A stretch of DNA of 64,000 bases from Planctomycetota bacterium (GCA_029259745.1 JAJDEO010000020.1:62001-126000); one strand, 5' to 3'; shown: positions 27,299 through 35,597, numbered from the stretch's first letter. The notes: generated by a model not told the origin, from the letters alone. A program made the numbers and translations.

Positions 27299-28702
27299 TC
27301 AGTCGTCCTCGACGAGCGGATCGAGGACGATCGTCACGTCGAGCTTCTGATCGAACCCGCCGCCGACGAGGTCTTTCAGCGAGACCTGGTAGGGGTAGTA
27401 GCCGTCCGCCGACACCATGAAGCGGCCTTGGCGCGTCGGGACCGACGTGAGCGGGAGCACGAACGATCCATCAGAATCCGTCAGCTCTTCATCCATCTCG
27501 TCCTCGAGCAGCAGCCCGTGGGCCGTCGTCAGGACCGCCGAGATCGTGGCGCCGTCGACCGGCACGCGGTCGGGACCGCCCAGCACCTTGCCCTTCAGCG
27601 TTTGCGTCGGGCGCAGGAAGATCTCGATCTTCGCCGGCCACTCAGCGCCCGGCTTCTCGATGATCTGCGGCGCGTAGTCGAAGTGGTTGACGTAGAGCGT
27701 CAGGAGCTCGAAGGGTGTCTCGGTGGGCTCGATCTCGAACGACCCGTCATCGCCGGAGGAGTCCCAGCCGTCGGGGTCCTCGAACTCGGGATGCAGTGGC
27801 AGCACCGAGATGTCGGCGTCCTCGAGCGGCTCGCGCGTGCGCTCGTCGTAGACCACGCCCTTCAGCGAGCGTTGCGGCTGGAGGTGGAAGTCGTACGTGT
27901 ACGACTGGCCGGGCTCGAGGGTGAGCGGGCCGACCGCGCCGGGCTGCTGGAAGTCGCCGTAGCACCAGAGCAGCAGACCGTCGGGCGGCAGGTTGGTGAT
28001 CGACATCTCGTAGTACCCGGCCTCGTCCGTGAACTGATCCTGCCACTCGTCGAGCCAGGCTGCATGTGTGGAGACGATCGAGATTTCCGCGAGTTCGACG
28101 GCCTCGAGCGTGACGGCGTCGAAGACGCGGCCGTTGATGCGCGGGGCCTGGAGCAGCTGGAGGTCGATGCGCACCGGCGGGTCGCCGGGCGCGTGGGCGG
28201 AACCATGACGAGCCGCGGTGGGCCCGAAGGCGAAGATCTTGTCGCCTTCCTCGTAGTCGGGGGACTCGATCATCACGGACCAACCGGGCGCGAGCGCCTC
28301 GCCGGCCTCGAGGACGTACGTGCCGTCATCCTCGGTGTAGATCGAGTCGTAGAACTCGCCGACGTGGTCGAAGAGCTGGACGTCGATGTCGGCGGCCGGC
28401 GCGTCGTCCTGATACGTGACGCGGCCGAAGACCGTCGCGCCGTCGAGCAGGTCGGGGTCGACGATCGAGTCGACGGTCTCGAGCTGCTCGGCGTTGGTGA
28501 CGATCGGAGTGAGCGGTTCGGGGCCCTTACCCTCGGCGTCGATCGTCAGGCCTCCCGACGATTGGGTGTCCGGACGCTCAGGCCGGACCACGGCCTCGGT
28601 GTCGATGGCTGACGACGGATCGTCTCCCATTAGCCAGAAGGCGAGCCCTCCGACGAGGGCGAGCACGACCACGAGGGCGATCAGTCCAGCGCGAGAACCC
28701 AT
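27299..28702 (-). CDS. membrane-anchored protein with carboxypeptidase-regulatory-like repeats
   Basis: A 467-residue protein with an N-terminal hydrophobic anchor (about 6-24) and then several carboxypeptidase-regulatory-like (CarboxypepD_reg/SdrD B-like) beta-sandwich repeats, each marked by G-x-V-x-D/Y then D-G-x-Y/F: GRVTYQDDAPAADIDV...DDGTYVL, GRVFDAVTLEAVELAEI...EAGYYEM, GVVYDERTREPLEDADI...DDGSFEI and GKVLGGPDRVPVDGATI...SDGSFVL. Such repeats are typical of cell-surface proteins of planctomycetes and Bacteroidetes. No enzyme domain is seen. It is probably structural or adhesive on the outer side of the membrane. Confidence 0.8.
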   Translation of the reverse strand: MGSRAGLIALVVVLALVGGLAFWLMGDDPSSAIDTEAVVRPERPDTQSSGGLTIDAEGKGPEPLTPIVTNAEQLETVDSIVDPDLLDGATVFGRVTYQDDAPAADIDVQLFDHVGEFYDSIYTEDDGTYVLEAGEALAPGWSVMIESPDYEEGDKIFAFGPTAARHGSAHAPGDPPVRIDLQLLQAPRINGRVFDAVTLEAVELAEISIVSTHAAWLDEWQDQFTDEAGYYEMSITNLPPDGLLLWCYGDFQQPGAVGPLTLEPGQSYTYDFHLQPQRSLKGVVYDERTREPLEDADISVLPLHPEFEDPDGWDSSGDDGSFEIEPTETPFELLTLYVNHFDYAPQIIEKPGAEWPAKIEIFLRPTQTLKGKVLGGPDRVPVDGATISAVLTTAHGLLLEDEMDEELTDSDGSFVLPLTSVPTRQGRFMVSADGYYPYQVSLKDLVGGGFDQKLDVTIVLDPLVEDD

Positions 28703-28905
28703 GACGCAGCTCCGGTTGAGGGGGGCGGGCGAAGTCGGATGATAGCAGCGGCGGTGGCGTGCTCAGAGGCCGCTGCGGAAGATGGTGATGGGAAGTCCGA
28801 GGCGCGACGAGTGTGCCGCAGCTCGTCATGAAGGCGCCCCGGGCGACGTCTCCGAGGGGAGAGTGTGGTCTTTCGACGGACTCAGATCACTTCGTCTTCC
28901 GCGCT

Positions 28906-29050
28906 GGCGGCTCGTCGAACGAGTCATCCGGCACGCGCTCGACCTGAAACGTCCGATCACGCACAGCTCCCGCCAAGCACTCTTCAACAAGCGGCGAGGC
29001 GCGCTGTGCGCGAGGTATGCCACGTGCCCGATGACTTCTCCGATGGGCTG
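28906..29050. repeat. fold-back intergenic repeat element
   Basis: The 478-bp gap before clpS (28703-29180) holds no gene that I can support. It contains imperfect inverted arms: 28906-28937 (minus strand CGCGTGCCGGATGACTCG..) and 29021-29050 (CACGTGCCCGATGACTTC..). A stretch between them (28953-28991, minus strand TTGTTGAAGAGTGCTTGG..) resembles 61326-61362 (CTGTTGAAGAACTGCTCC..), and the arm resembles 61453-61482. A dispersed non-coding repeat of about 145 bp. Confidence 0.45.
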
Positions 29051-29180
29051 ATATGCTACGCAGAAGACGAGCGAGGAGCGTGTCCCATGCGAAGGGGGCG
29101 TCTTTTCGCTCCGACCCGGCGCTCCGACCCGCCAAGGGCCCCGCGCCATCCCCTCGCACAGGAAGCACGTTCTGCGTTTG

Positions 29181-29522
29181 ATGAATCCCGTCGCTCCGCC
29201 GCGCGCAGGCTCCTCGGACACCGAAGCTGTTCCGGTGGTCGATCCGGTCACTCACACCGACAACCAGGCGAGTTTCGGCTGGTCGGTGATCGTCTGGGAC
29301 GACCCGGTCAATCTCATGAGCTATGTGGTCTACGTGATCCAGACCCTGTTCGGCTATCCGCGGGCCAAGGCCACGGAGCTGATGATGGAGGTGCACGAGA
29401 CCGGGCGTTCGGTCGTCGCGACGACCGAACGCGAGAAGGGCGAGTACTACGTCACACGGCTCCATGGGTACGGGCTCCAGGCCACGCTCGAGAAGGTCTC
29501 GGGCGGTGGGGGTGACGAGTGA
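29181..29522 (+). CDS. clpS: ATP-dependent Clp protease adaptor ClpS
   Basis: A 113-residue adaptor that binds N-degron substrates and the ClpA or ClpC N-domain, handing substrates to ClpP. Residues ~35-105 are the ClpS core: VIVWDDPVNLMSYVVYVIQ (the Asp-Asp/Asn pocket that reads the N-terminal residue) and TELMMEVHETGRSVVATTER. A disordered N-terminus of ~30 residues is usual. ATG 29181 is preferred to the TTG at 29178. Next comes a DUF2017 gene 13 bases later, an arrangement well known in Actinobacteria. Confidence 0.92.
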   Translation: MNPVAPPRAGSSDTEAVPVVDPVTHTDNQASFGWSVIVWDDPVNLMSYVVYVIQTLFGYPRAKATELMMEVHETGRSVVATTEREKGEYYVTRLHGYGLQATLEKVSGGGGDE

Positions 29523-29535
29523 TGGCGAGGCACGC

Positions 29536-30162
29536 ATGACGAGTTTGAAGTTGGTGTCGCGCGACGACGAGACGGGCGCCTGCCACTGGCGGCTGCACGT
29601 CCCGCCGCTGGAGGCGTCGATCCTCGACCAGCTCCCGCAGCGGCTCGAGGACCTGCTGCGTTCGCCGCAGGAGAACCGGCGCATCATCGATCGGCTCTTC
29701 CCGCGCAGCTACGAAGATCCCGAAGAGGAGCGCGAGAACCGACGGCTCCTCGGCGAGTCGCTGTTCGACGCGCGCAAGGTCATGCTCGGCGAGGTCCGCG
29801 CCATGCTCGCGGCGGCCAAGCGCGAGGGCGAGGCGCTCGATCTCGACCTCGACGGGCCGCACGTCGACCTCTGGCTGCGCTTCCTGAACGACGCGCGGCT
29901 CGTCGTCGCCACCGACCTCGGGATCGAGAAGAACATCGGATCGAGCAAGGTCGACTGGAGTCACCCGCGCGCGCCGCAGTACGCGCTACTCGAGTATCTC
30001 GGCGCCGTCGAGGCGTTGATCCTCGACGCGATGGCCCACGCCGATGGGTTCGACGACCGCTTCGAGTGCGACCTCGATGATGACGACATCGACGACGATG
30101 ACGACGACATCGACGATGTCGACGGCATCGAGAACGACGACTCCTTCGACGACGAGATGTGA
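29536..30162 (+). CDS. DUF2017-like protein downstream of clpS
   Basis: A 208-residue soluble protein resembling the DUF2017 family: [14 protein letters not shown] near the start, [19 protein letters not shown], a helical stretch, then [20 protein letters not shown], the family's characteristic NDxRL block. DUF2017 genes often follow clpS in Actinobacteria; their function is unknown but a role in Clp proteolysis is suspected from context. The C-terminus (about 178-208) is an Asp-rich tail with Ile spacers, unusual for the family. ATG 29536 lies 13 bases after clpS; its stop overlaps the GTG of the sirtuin pseudogene. Confidence 0.75.
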   Translation: MTSLKLVSRDDETGACHWRLHVPPLEASILDQLPQRLEDLLRSPQENRRIIDRLFPRSYEDPEEERENRRLLGESLFDARKVMLGEVRAMLAAAKREGEALDLDLDGPHVDLWLRFLNDARLVVATDLGIEKNIGSSKVDWSHPRAPQYALLEYLGAVEALILDAMAHADGFDDRFECDLDDDDIDDDDDDIDDVDGIENDDSFDDEM

Positions 30163-30980
30163 CGGAGGCCGCGATCGCGCGCGTCGCCGAGGCCCTCGCG
30201 GCTGCTCGGCGTGTGGCCGTCATGTCGGGCGCGGGGATCTCGGCGGCCTCCGGCGTGCCGACGTTCCGCGGCGACGGCGGACTCTGGAAGTCTTTCCGCC
30301 CCGAGGAGCTGGCGACGCCCGGAGCCTTTGCCCGCGATCCCGACTTAGCCTGGGTTACTGACGGACGATCTGCTGCGGTCGCATCTGAATCCTTGCTGGC
30401 AGCGTTGAAGCGATGTTTCTGATCCTCAACGGCCAGAACAGGCCGCCTCCGGCCAGGAACCTCGCTTCGCCTTGCCAGCAAGGTCCAGCTGCAACCTCGC
30501 GACGAGCGCTGGGACAGCGTCACGGTGATCATGCAGAACGTCGACAGCCTGCACGAGCGCGCCGGCACGCGCGGCGTGCTGCGCTAGCACGGCGGGCTCT
30601 TCGACATGCTGTGTTGGAGCGCATGTGGTCGCGAGCGCTGGTTGGACGAGACGCCACGCTTCGCGGAGCTGCCGCCGCGTTGCCCGAGCTGCGGCGGGAT
30701 CGCGCGCCCCGGCGTCGTCTGGTTCGGCGAGGGCATCGACGTCGACACGATGGCGGTGTCGGCACGGGCGGCCGAAGAGTGCGACGTCTTCCTCGTCGTC
30801 GGCACGGCCTCGGTCGTCTACCCGGCCGCCGGACTCGTCGACCTCGCGCGCGCGGCCGGCGTCTGCACGGTCGCGGTCAACCCGCAGACCACCGGCGCCA
30901 GCGCGCACGTCGACGCCGTTCTGCCGATGCGGGCCCAGGTCGCCCTGCCGCTTCTCGATGCGAGACTTCGTGGCGGCTGA
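30159..30980 (+). pseudogene. sirtuin (Sir2 NAD-dependent deacylase) pseudogene
   Basis: Both ends of a SIR2 deacylase are intact and in one frame. The N-terminal part has [15 protein letters not shown] and [12 protein letters not shown]; the C-terminal part has MQNVDSLHERAG, the catalytic His region HGGLFDML, four zinc Cys (CWSAC and CPSC) and VVGTASVVYPAAG. Between FARDPDLAW and MQNVD, about 160 bp of a repeat element replaces the conserved W-Y-x-W-R-R/PN-x-AH segment and introduces a TGA (30420). A second in-frame stop, TAG at 30585, stands where Glu is expected before the catalytic HG. The GTG start overlaps the DUF2017 stop. The intact gene probably deacylated lysines; the present one should yield no active enzyme. 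Confidence 0.85.
30345..30505. mobile_element. short non-coding repeat element inserted in sirtuin gene, copy 2
   Basis: It starts TTAGCCTGGGTTACTGACGG (30345) then ACGATCTGCTGC (to 30376) and ends AGCAAGGTCCAGCTGCAACC (30477 on). Start and end sequences match the element at 22655-22785; a ~100-bp internal stretch, including the palindromic GGCCGCCTCCGGCC, is not shared. It interrupts the sirtuin reading frame, apparently with loss of part of the gene. Exact borders are uncertain. Confidence 0.5.
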
Positions 30981-31047
30981 CTCCAGTCGTCCGTCTCGGT
31001 TGCCGATGCGGAGTCTTCGCCCGATCTGCTTCTAGAGGACTCCCTGG

Positions 31048-32064
31048 ATGTTCACCGCCCTGCGCAACGCTTCACTCGTGTTGGCCTCTCTCGCGGCCGC
31101 CGGCCACGCCCAGTCGATCGACACGGTCGAGCCGGCATCGGGGTCGATCGGCACGCTGATCACGATCACGGGCTCCGACTTCGGCACGGCCAAGCCCAAG
31201 GTCTGGCTGTCGCAGGAGGGCTCGAAGAAGAAGCGCCGGCTGAAGGTCACGTCGTCTTCGGATGTCGAGATCATCGCCGAGCTGAAGAAAGGCGAGATCG
31301 GTGACTTCGACGTCAACGTGCAGCCGAAGGGCAAGGGCGCGTTGATCGCCACGGAGGAAGAAGGCTTCGAGATTCCGCTCCCGACGTTCGACACGCTCGA
31401 TCCGGTGGGCGCCGAACTCGCGCCCGGCACGGCGGCGGTCCTCGGTGGCGTCGACTTCGGGAGCCGTAAGCCGCGGCTCAAGGTCGGTGGCAAGAAGGCC
31501 AAGGTGACGGCGTTCAGCGACGACGAGATCACGTTCGTCATCCCGAAGGCGCTGCACGACGGTGCGCACGACCTCGAGTTCCGCAACCCCGTCACGACGC
31601 TGCCGATCCCCGCGCTCGTCTCCGTGACAGGCAGCACGAAGACGATCGGGAAGCCCGACACGGCAACCTACAAGGCCGACAAGAAGAAGTTCACGATCGG
31701 CGGGTTCCTCGCGATGATCGTCGCGAGCGACGTCGACTCGACGACCATCTCGCTGTCGCAAGGCGGCTTCCCGTCCTACCAGCTGACGCTCGACATCCCC
31801 GTCGCGTCGCTCGACGAGTCGGTGCCGGTTGCATTCATCGGCAGCCCCGACGCGTCGATCACGATGACGTACACGGCCGAACTCTTTGGCGCCTCGACGA
31901 CGTGGGTGAGCGGCGACGACCTCGACGAGGTGATCAAGATCCAGTCGATCAAGGACGGCGTGGCGACGGTCGAGTTCAGCGGCGAGCTCACGCGCACGGC
32001 CGGCACGTTCGGCAAGCCGACGATGTCGATCTCGCAGGGCATCGCGAGCCCGACGGGTCAGTGA
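31048..32064 (+). CDS. secreted protein with two IPT/TIG domains
   Basis: A 338-residue exported protein. The signal peptide ends near GHA (about 21). Two IPT/TIG beta-sandwich domains follow: IDTVEPASGSIGTLITITGSDFG (about 24-46, start of the first) and FDTLDPVGAELAPGTAAVLGG...DFG (start of the second). Each contains the P-x-x-G-x-x-x-x-I-x-G-x-x-F-G signature. The remaining ~130 residues are beta-rich and unlike the shared C-terminal module of the beta-helix and FG-GAP proteins. ATG 31048 is preceded by GAGGA. Probably a surface protein; partner unknown. Confidence 0.78.
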   Translation: MFTALRNASLVLASLAAAGHAQSIDTVEPASGSIGTLITITGSDFGTAKPKVWLSQEGSKKKRRLKVTSSSDVEIIAELKKGEIGDFDVNVQPKGKGALIATEEEGFEIPLPTFDTLDPVGAELAPGTAAVLGGVDFGSRKPRLKVGGKKAKVTAFSDDEITFVIPKALHDGAHDLEFRNPVTTLPIPALVSVTGSTKTIGKPDTATYKADKKKFTIGGFLAMIVASDVDSTTISLSQGGFPSYQLTLDIPVASLDESVPVAFIGSPDASITMTYTAELFGASTTWVSGDDLDEVIKIQSIKDGVATVEFSGELTRTAGTFGKPTMSISQGIASPTGQ

Positions 32065-32172
32065 CGGCTTGCTGAGCTGACGTTCAGCACGGCACTCGTC
32101 AAAGCGTTCGTGAGTGCGAAGCCCTGCGTCGCCGCGTCGTCGGCGCGATGCCGAACGCTGCGGCGTGGTGCA

Positions 32173-34248
32173 TCACGGCACGTCGCCGCGCAGACCGTTG
32201 GTGAGGGCGATGTCCTTGATTGCGGCATCGTCGGCGATGAGGAGCTGGACGTGGAAGGGCGTTCCCGAGGGAATGCCGGTCGGCGTCGTGTAGGGCAGCG
32301 TGAGCGTTCCGGTGGGTGACGTCGTCAGCGGGATCGCGACGTCGAGCGGAAAGGCGAGCAGCGTGCCGCCCTTGAAGGCGACGCCAACGGTCGGCGGCGA
32401 GACGACGAGCAACAGCGGGGCCGAGGGTGCGGCGTTCGAAAGTGCGACGGTGCCCGTGCCGAGCGGGGCGAGTGAGCCCGTGGCAGTGAGCGACGGGATG
32501 CCGTCGATGCCCGCGAGTCCGCCGCCGAGGTCGGTCCAATCGCTGCCAGCCGCGAGTGTCGCAGAGATGGCCGTGTTGCCCGCGACGTCCGTGGCTTCGA
32601 TGTGATAGCTGAGCGACGCGACGCCCGCGCCGAGGTCGAGCGCGCCGCGGAAGACCGCCGAGCCCGAGTGGATCATGTCGACGTGCTGCGCTGGGGCGCC
32701 GTCGATCGAGACGACGAGGTCGACGTCGGACCTGCCGACGTTGTAAATCGCATCGTTGTCGCGTATCGCCGCGTGGATGACGACGTCGCCGGCCAGGGAG
32801 ACTGCCGAGCCCGGCGTGATCGCGGCGAAGGTCGGTGCGTGGGTGTCGGGGACGCCGAGCGTGTTGAACCACACGTAGTTCGAGGCGTTGTTGTCGTTGC
32901 CAATGGCGATGTCGGTGTCGCCGTCACCATCGAGATCGCCGACGTCGGTGTCGCGCGTGGTCTGGTTGTTCGATGTGCTCGCGACTTCGAGGGCGGGATA
33001 GAGGCTTCCCTGCTGCGTCGTGCCCGAGCGGTGGAAGCTGGCGAGGCCCTGGGCGTGACCGCCGACGAAGATGCTGTTCGTGCCTGAGAAGGTCGCCATC
33101 GAGACGTCGAGGTCGCCGTCGTTGTCGAAGTCGAAGAAGTCGGCTTCGACCTCGTGGCTGATCGGGTCGCCGAGAATGGCGTGGTCATCTTTGATGAGCT
33201 TCGGCGCGGTGCCCGCTGCACCGCCGTCGTTGATGAGCAGTCGTTCGCTGAAGTTCTGGTAGTTCACGGCCCAGGCGTCGAAGTCGCCGTCGAGATCGAC
33301 GTCGCCGAACTCCAGGTCGTACGTGGCTGTGCCGGCCTGGGCGGAGCCGACGTCGAGCAACGTTCTCTGCGTCGTGTCCGTGAAGAGTGTCGTGGCACCC
33401 GCCAGCGGTGAGTGGGTGTTGTTGACGAACACGCGCGATTGCGAGTCACGGTTCGCCGCGACGATGTCGAGGTCGAAGTCGCCGTCGAGATCGACGACCT
33501 CGATGTTGATGGAGTGCATCGTGATGTCGGCGAGCGCATCGGCCCAGGGCGCGTGCTCGTTGAAGACGCCGGTGCCGTCGTTGAGGAAGACACGCGACGG
33601 GCGCTGGCCGTTCATCTGCGGACCGTAGCTCGAAGCGAAGAGGTCGAGGTCGCCATCGTCGTCGAGGTCGGCGAAGTCGCAGTCGCAGGACCAACTCAGG
33701 AACGGGCCCGCGTCGCCGCCGAGGACCTGATCGACGGGGTCCACCGTCGCGAGCGTCCCCCAGGCCGTGTCCGTGGCTTCGACGAAGTACCCGAGCGTAC
33801 CGCTCTGGAGGCCGCCCTGGTTGATGTGGATGCGGCTCGGTTGTCCGACAGTGTTGCCACCGCGCGTGGCTTCGACGATGTCGAGATCGCCGTCGCCGTC
33901 GATGTCGCCGAAGTCGAGATCGCGCGTCGTGTCGACGGTCAGGCCCGCGAAGCGCAGAGCGGTCTCGTCGACGAAGGCGCCCGTCGTGCCACCTTGCAGC
34001 CCGCCCATGTTGATGAAGATGCGGTTCTCACGCGGGCCGAGGTCGCCGCCGTTGCCGAAGACGATGTCGAGGTCACCGTCGTTGTCGACATCGCCGAGAT
34101 CGACACTCTCGGTGACGCCGCCGGGGAAGCTCACCACGTCGTCGAAGTTGCGTCCCGGCTGGAGATCTGTGAGCTGGGCGTTCGCGACGCCGAGTGACAC
34201 GAGGGCGAGTGCGATTGTGATGGCGCGCATCGAGGGTCTCCGGTTCAT
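32173..34248 (-). CDS. secreted FG-GAP/VCBS repeat protein
   Basis: A 691-residue exported protein. The signal peptide ends at ANA (about 24). At least seven FG-GAP/VCBS repeats with the calcium-binding DxDxDGDxD pattern follow (DVDNDGDLDIVFGN, DIDGDGDLDIVEAT, DLDDDGDLDLFAS, DLDGDFDLDIVAAN, DVDLDGDFDAWAVN, DFDNDGDLDVSMAT, DLDGDGDTDIAIGN), forming a probable beta-propeller. A beta-sandwich follows, then a C-terminal module of ~120 residues (GSLAPLGTGTVALSNAAP...FKGGTLL...PTGIPSG) shared with the protein at 9310-12117. Its start codon overlaps the TGA of an upstream duplicated fragment of its own 3' end. ATG 34230 is an alternative start. Function unknown; likely surface adhesion or display. 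Confidence 0.85.
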   Translation of the reverse strand: MNRRPSMRAITIALALVSLGVANAQLTDLQPGRNFDDVVSFPGGVTESVDLGDVDNDGDLDIVFGNGGDLGPRENRIFINMGGLQGGTTGAFVDETALRFAGLTVDTTRDLDFGDIDGDGDLDIVEATRGGNTVGQPSRIHINQGGLQSGTLGYFVEATDTAWGTLATVDPVDQVLGGDAGPFLSWSCDCDFADLDDDGDLDLFASSYGPQMNGQRPSRVFLNDGTGVFNEHAPWADALADITMHSINIEVVDLDGDFDLDIVAANRDSQSRVFVNNTHSPLAGATTLFTDTTQRTLLDVGSAQAGTATYDLEFGDVDLDGDFDAWAVNYQNFSERLLINDGGAAGTAPKLIKDDHAILGDPISHEVEADFFDFDNDGDLDVSMATFSGTNSIFVGGHAQGLASFHRSGTTQQGSLYPALEVASTSNNQTTRDTDVGDLDGDGDTDIAIGNDNNASNYVWFNTLGVPDTHAPTFAAITPGSAVSLAGDVVIHAAIRDNDAIYNVGRSDVDLVVSIDGAPAQHVDMIHSGSAVFRGALDLGAGVASLSYHIEATDVAGNTAISATLAAGSDWTDLGGGLAGIDGIPSLTATGSLAPLGTGTVALSNAAPSAPLLLVVSPPTVGVAFKGGTLLAFPLDVAIPLTTSPTGTLTLPYTTPTGIPSGTPFHVQLLIADDAAIKDIALTNGLRGDVP

Positions 34249-34375
34249 GGCACGTCGCCGCGCGGGCAGTTCGTGAGGGCGATGTCCTTCACGGCGGCAT
34301 CGTCGGCGATGAGGAGTTGGACGTGGAACGGCGTGCCCGAGGGGATGCCGGTCGGTGTCGCGTAGGGGAGTGCGA
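34245..34375 (-). pseudogene. duplicated 3' end fragment of the FG-GAP gene
   Basis: This ~130-bp stretch encodes LPYATPTGIPSGTPFHVQLL and ends RGDVP with a TGA, nearly identical to the C-terminus of the downstream FG-GAP gene (32173-32300). It lacks everything upstream. The TGA overlaps that gene's ATG as ATGA. It is probably what remains of a tandem paralogue whose body was deleted. Confidence 0.8.
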
Positions 34376-34452
34376 GTGGGTTATCAATCGTACGGCGGTC
34401 CTGGAGATCGCGGGGAGATTCAGGAGACCGTTTGCAGGCCTCCCACAAACGC

Positions 34453-34490
34453 ACACCGCCCCGTGATGCTCGGCATCACGGGGCGGTGTT
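34453..34490 (-). terminator. strong hairpin terminator after the radical SAM gene
   Basis: A 17-bp perfect stem (34453-34469 with 34473-34489) and a 3-nt loop, core CACCGCCCCGTGATGC. It lies 28 bases past the stop of the minus-strand radical SAM gene. No long T-tract follows, so it may act as a terminator or as an mRNA-stabilising hairpin, in either direction. Confidence 0.75.
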
Positions 34491-34517
34491 GTTCACGCCA
34501 GCAACTTCAGCTCACCA

Positions 34518-35597
34518 TCAGCTCTTCGACGGCTCGGGCTCCTTGCCCTGCTTCGTCGACTGGACGCGCGAGGCGTGCATCTGCTTGGCCGTCGTCGAGC
34601 CTTCGATGCTGCCTTCCATGAGCTTGGTGCCCTCGAAGACGTTGAAGGGATCGTCGTTGGTGCCGATGAGCTCTTCGGAGTAGTTGTGGCCGCTCTTCTC
34701 GTTGTTGATGCGCCACTGGTCCGTGCACGTCTCCAGCAAGCAGAAGCTCTTGTGCTTGATGAACTGGTCGTACATGCGCTTGTGGATGTCGGCCAGCGGC
34801 TCGTCGTGGATGTTGCCGTAGATCGCGTGGATGCGATCGCAGGTCATGACGTCGCCGTCGTTCGTGACGTAGAGCTTGTGCGTGCCGGCGGGGCAGCGGT
34901 CCTTGCCCGACCAGAAGAGGTTGTCTTCGCGGCAGCGCGGGTGGTAGCGCATCTTCCAGTAGTACTCGCTGTCCACGCCGACGTTGTTGTAGATCATCGG
35001 GTAGTTGAACAGCACCGAGAAGTCGTCCTCCTCGGCCATCTCGAAGGCGTATTTGATGTTGTCGCGTTCGGACTTGATGTTGACGACCGACAGCGTCACC
35101 GAGATGCCCTTCTCGACGCAGTAGCGCGCGAGGTCGCGCTTGAACGCCTTGAGGTAGTAGTCGCCGTACGACATCTGGATCGTGGACAGGCCAGCCTCGG
35201 CCAGCTTGTCGATCTTGTCTTCGGTGAGCAGCGTCGAGTTCGAGACGAGCGAGCAGACGATGTCCTTCGGGATCGCGTCGACGACGTCGTAGATGTCGGA
35301 GCGCACCATCGGCTCGCCGCCGGTGATGTTGACGTGGATCAGCCCGAGGTCGCGCGCGTCCTTGAGCAGCTTGCGCACGGTGTCGACCGTCATGTTCGGC
35401 GGCTTCTTCTGCGCCTTCATGAGATCTTCGGCGTAGCAGAAGGCGCAGTCGAGGTTGCAGATCCACGTGACGGCCAGCTCGAGGCTGCGCAGCGTCCGGA
35501 CCCCGGCACGCATCTTCGCCTCGGACGCGAGCACGCGCGCCGCTTGACCGGGGCTCTTGACGCCGAGTCGGAACTGCTTGAAGGCCTTCTTGATCAT
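34518..35597 (-). CDS. radical SAM protein with SPASM domain
   Basis: A 359-residue [4Fe-4S] enzyme that cleaves SAM to start radical chemistry. The radical SAM motif CNLDCAFC (Cys47, Cys51, Cys54) is followed by NITGGEPMVRSDIYD, the SAM-binding GGEP. The C-terminal part has a SPASM-type Cys set: RCPAGTHKLYVTNDGDVMTC and then GNIHDEPLADIHKRM and FCLLETCTD, expected to bind one or two extra clusters. SPASM enzymes often modify peptides or proteins, but no small substrate peptide is seen next to it. ATG 35597 precedes a basic helix; an in-frame ATG at 35648 adds 17 residues. A hairpin at 34453 ends the transcript. Confidence 0.88.
   Translation of the reverse strand: MIKKAFKQFRLGVKSPGQAARVLASEAKMRAGVRTLRSLELAVTWICNLDCAFCYAEDLMKAQKKPPNMTVDTVRKLLKDARDLGLIHVNITGGEPMVRSDIYDVVDAIPKDIVCSLVSNSTLLTEDKIDKLAEAGLSTIQMSYGDYYLKAFKRDLARYCVEKGISVTLSVVNIKSERDNIKYAFEMAEEDDFSVLFNYPMIYNNVGVDSEYYWKMRYHPRCREDNLFWSGKDRCPAGTHKLYVTNDGDVMTCDRIHAIYGNIHDEPLADIHKRMYDQFIKHKSFCLLETCTDQWRINNEKSGHNYSEELIGTNDDPFNVFEGTKLMEGSIEGSTTAKQMHASRVQSTKQGKEPEPSKS

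Noticed and set aside
25050..27350. 766-codon plus-strand open frame
   Set aside because: Antisense to the M1 peptidase with all its motifs; the translation is low-complexity V/R/D/E without domains.
30055..30160. GAC/GAT-rich repeat suspected to be a satellite
   Set aside because: It is the coding sequence of the Asp-rich tail of the DUF2017-like protein and stays in frame to its stop.
30420..30422. In-frame TGA in the sirtuin gene as a possible Sec codon
   Set aside because: It lies in inserted repeat sequence, not at a Cys position, and a TAG follows in the same frame; this is a pseudogene.
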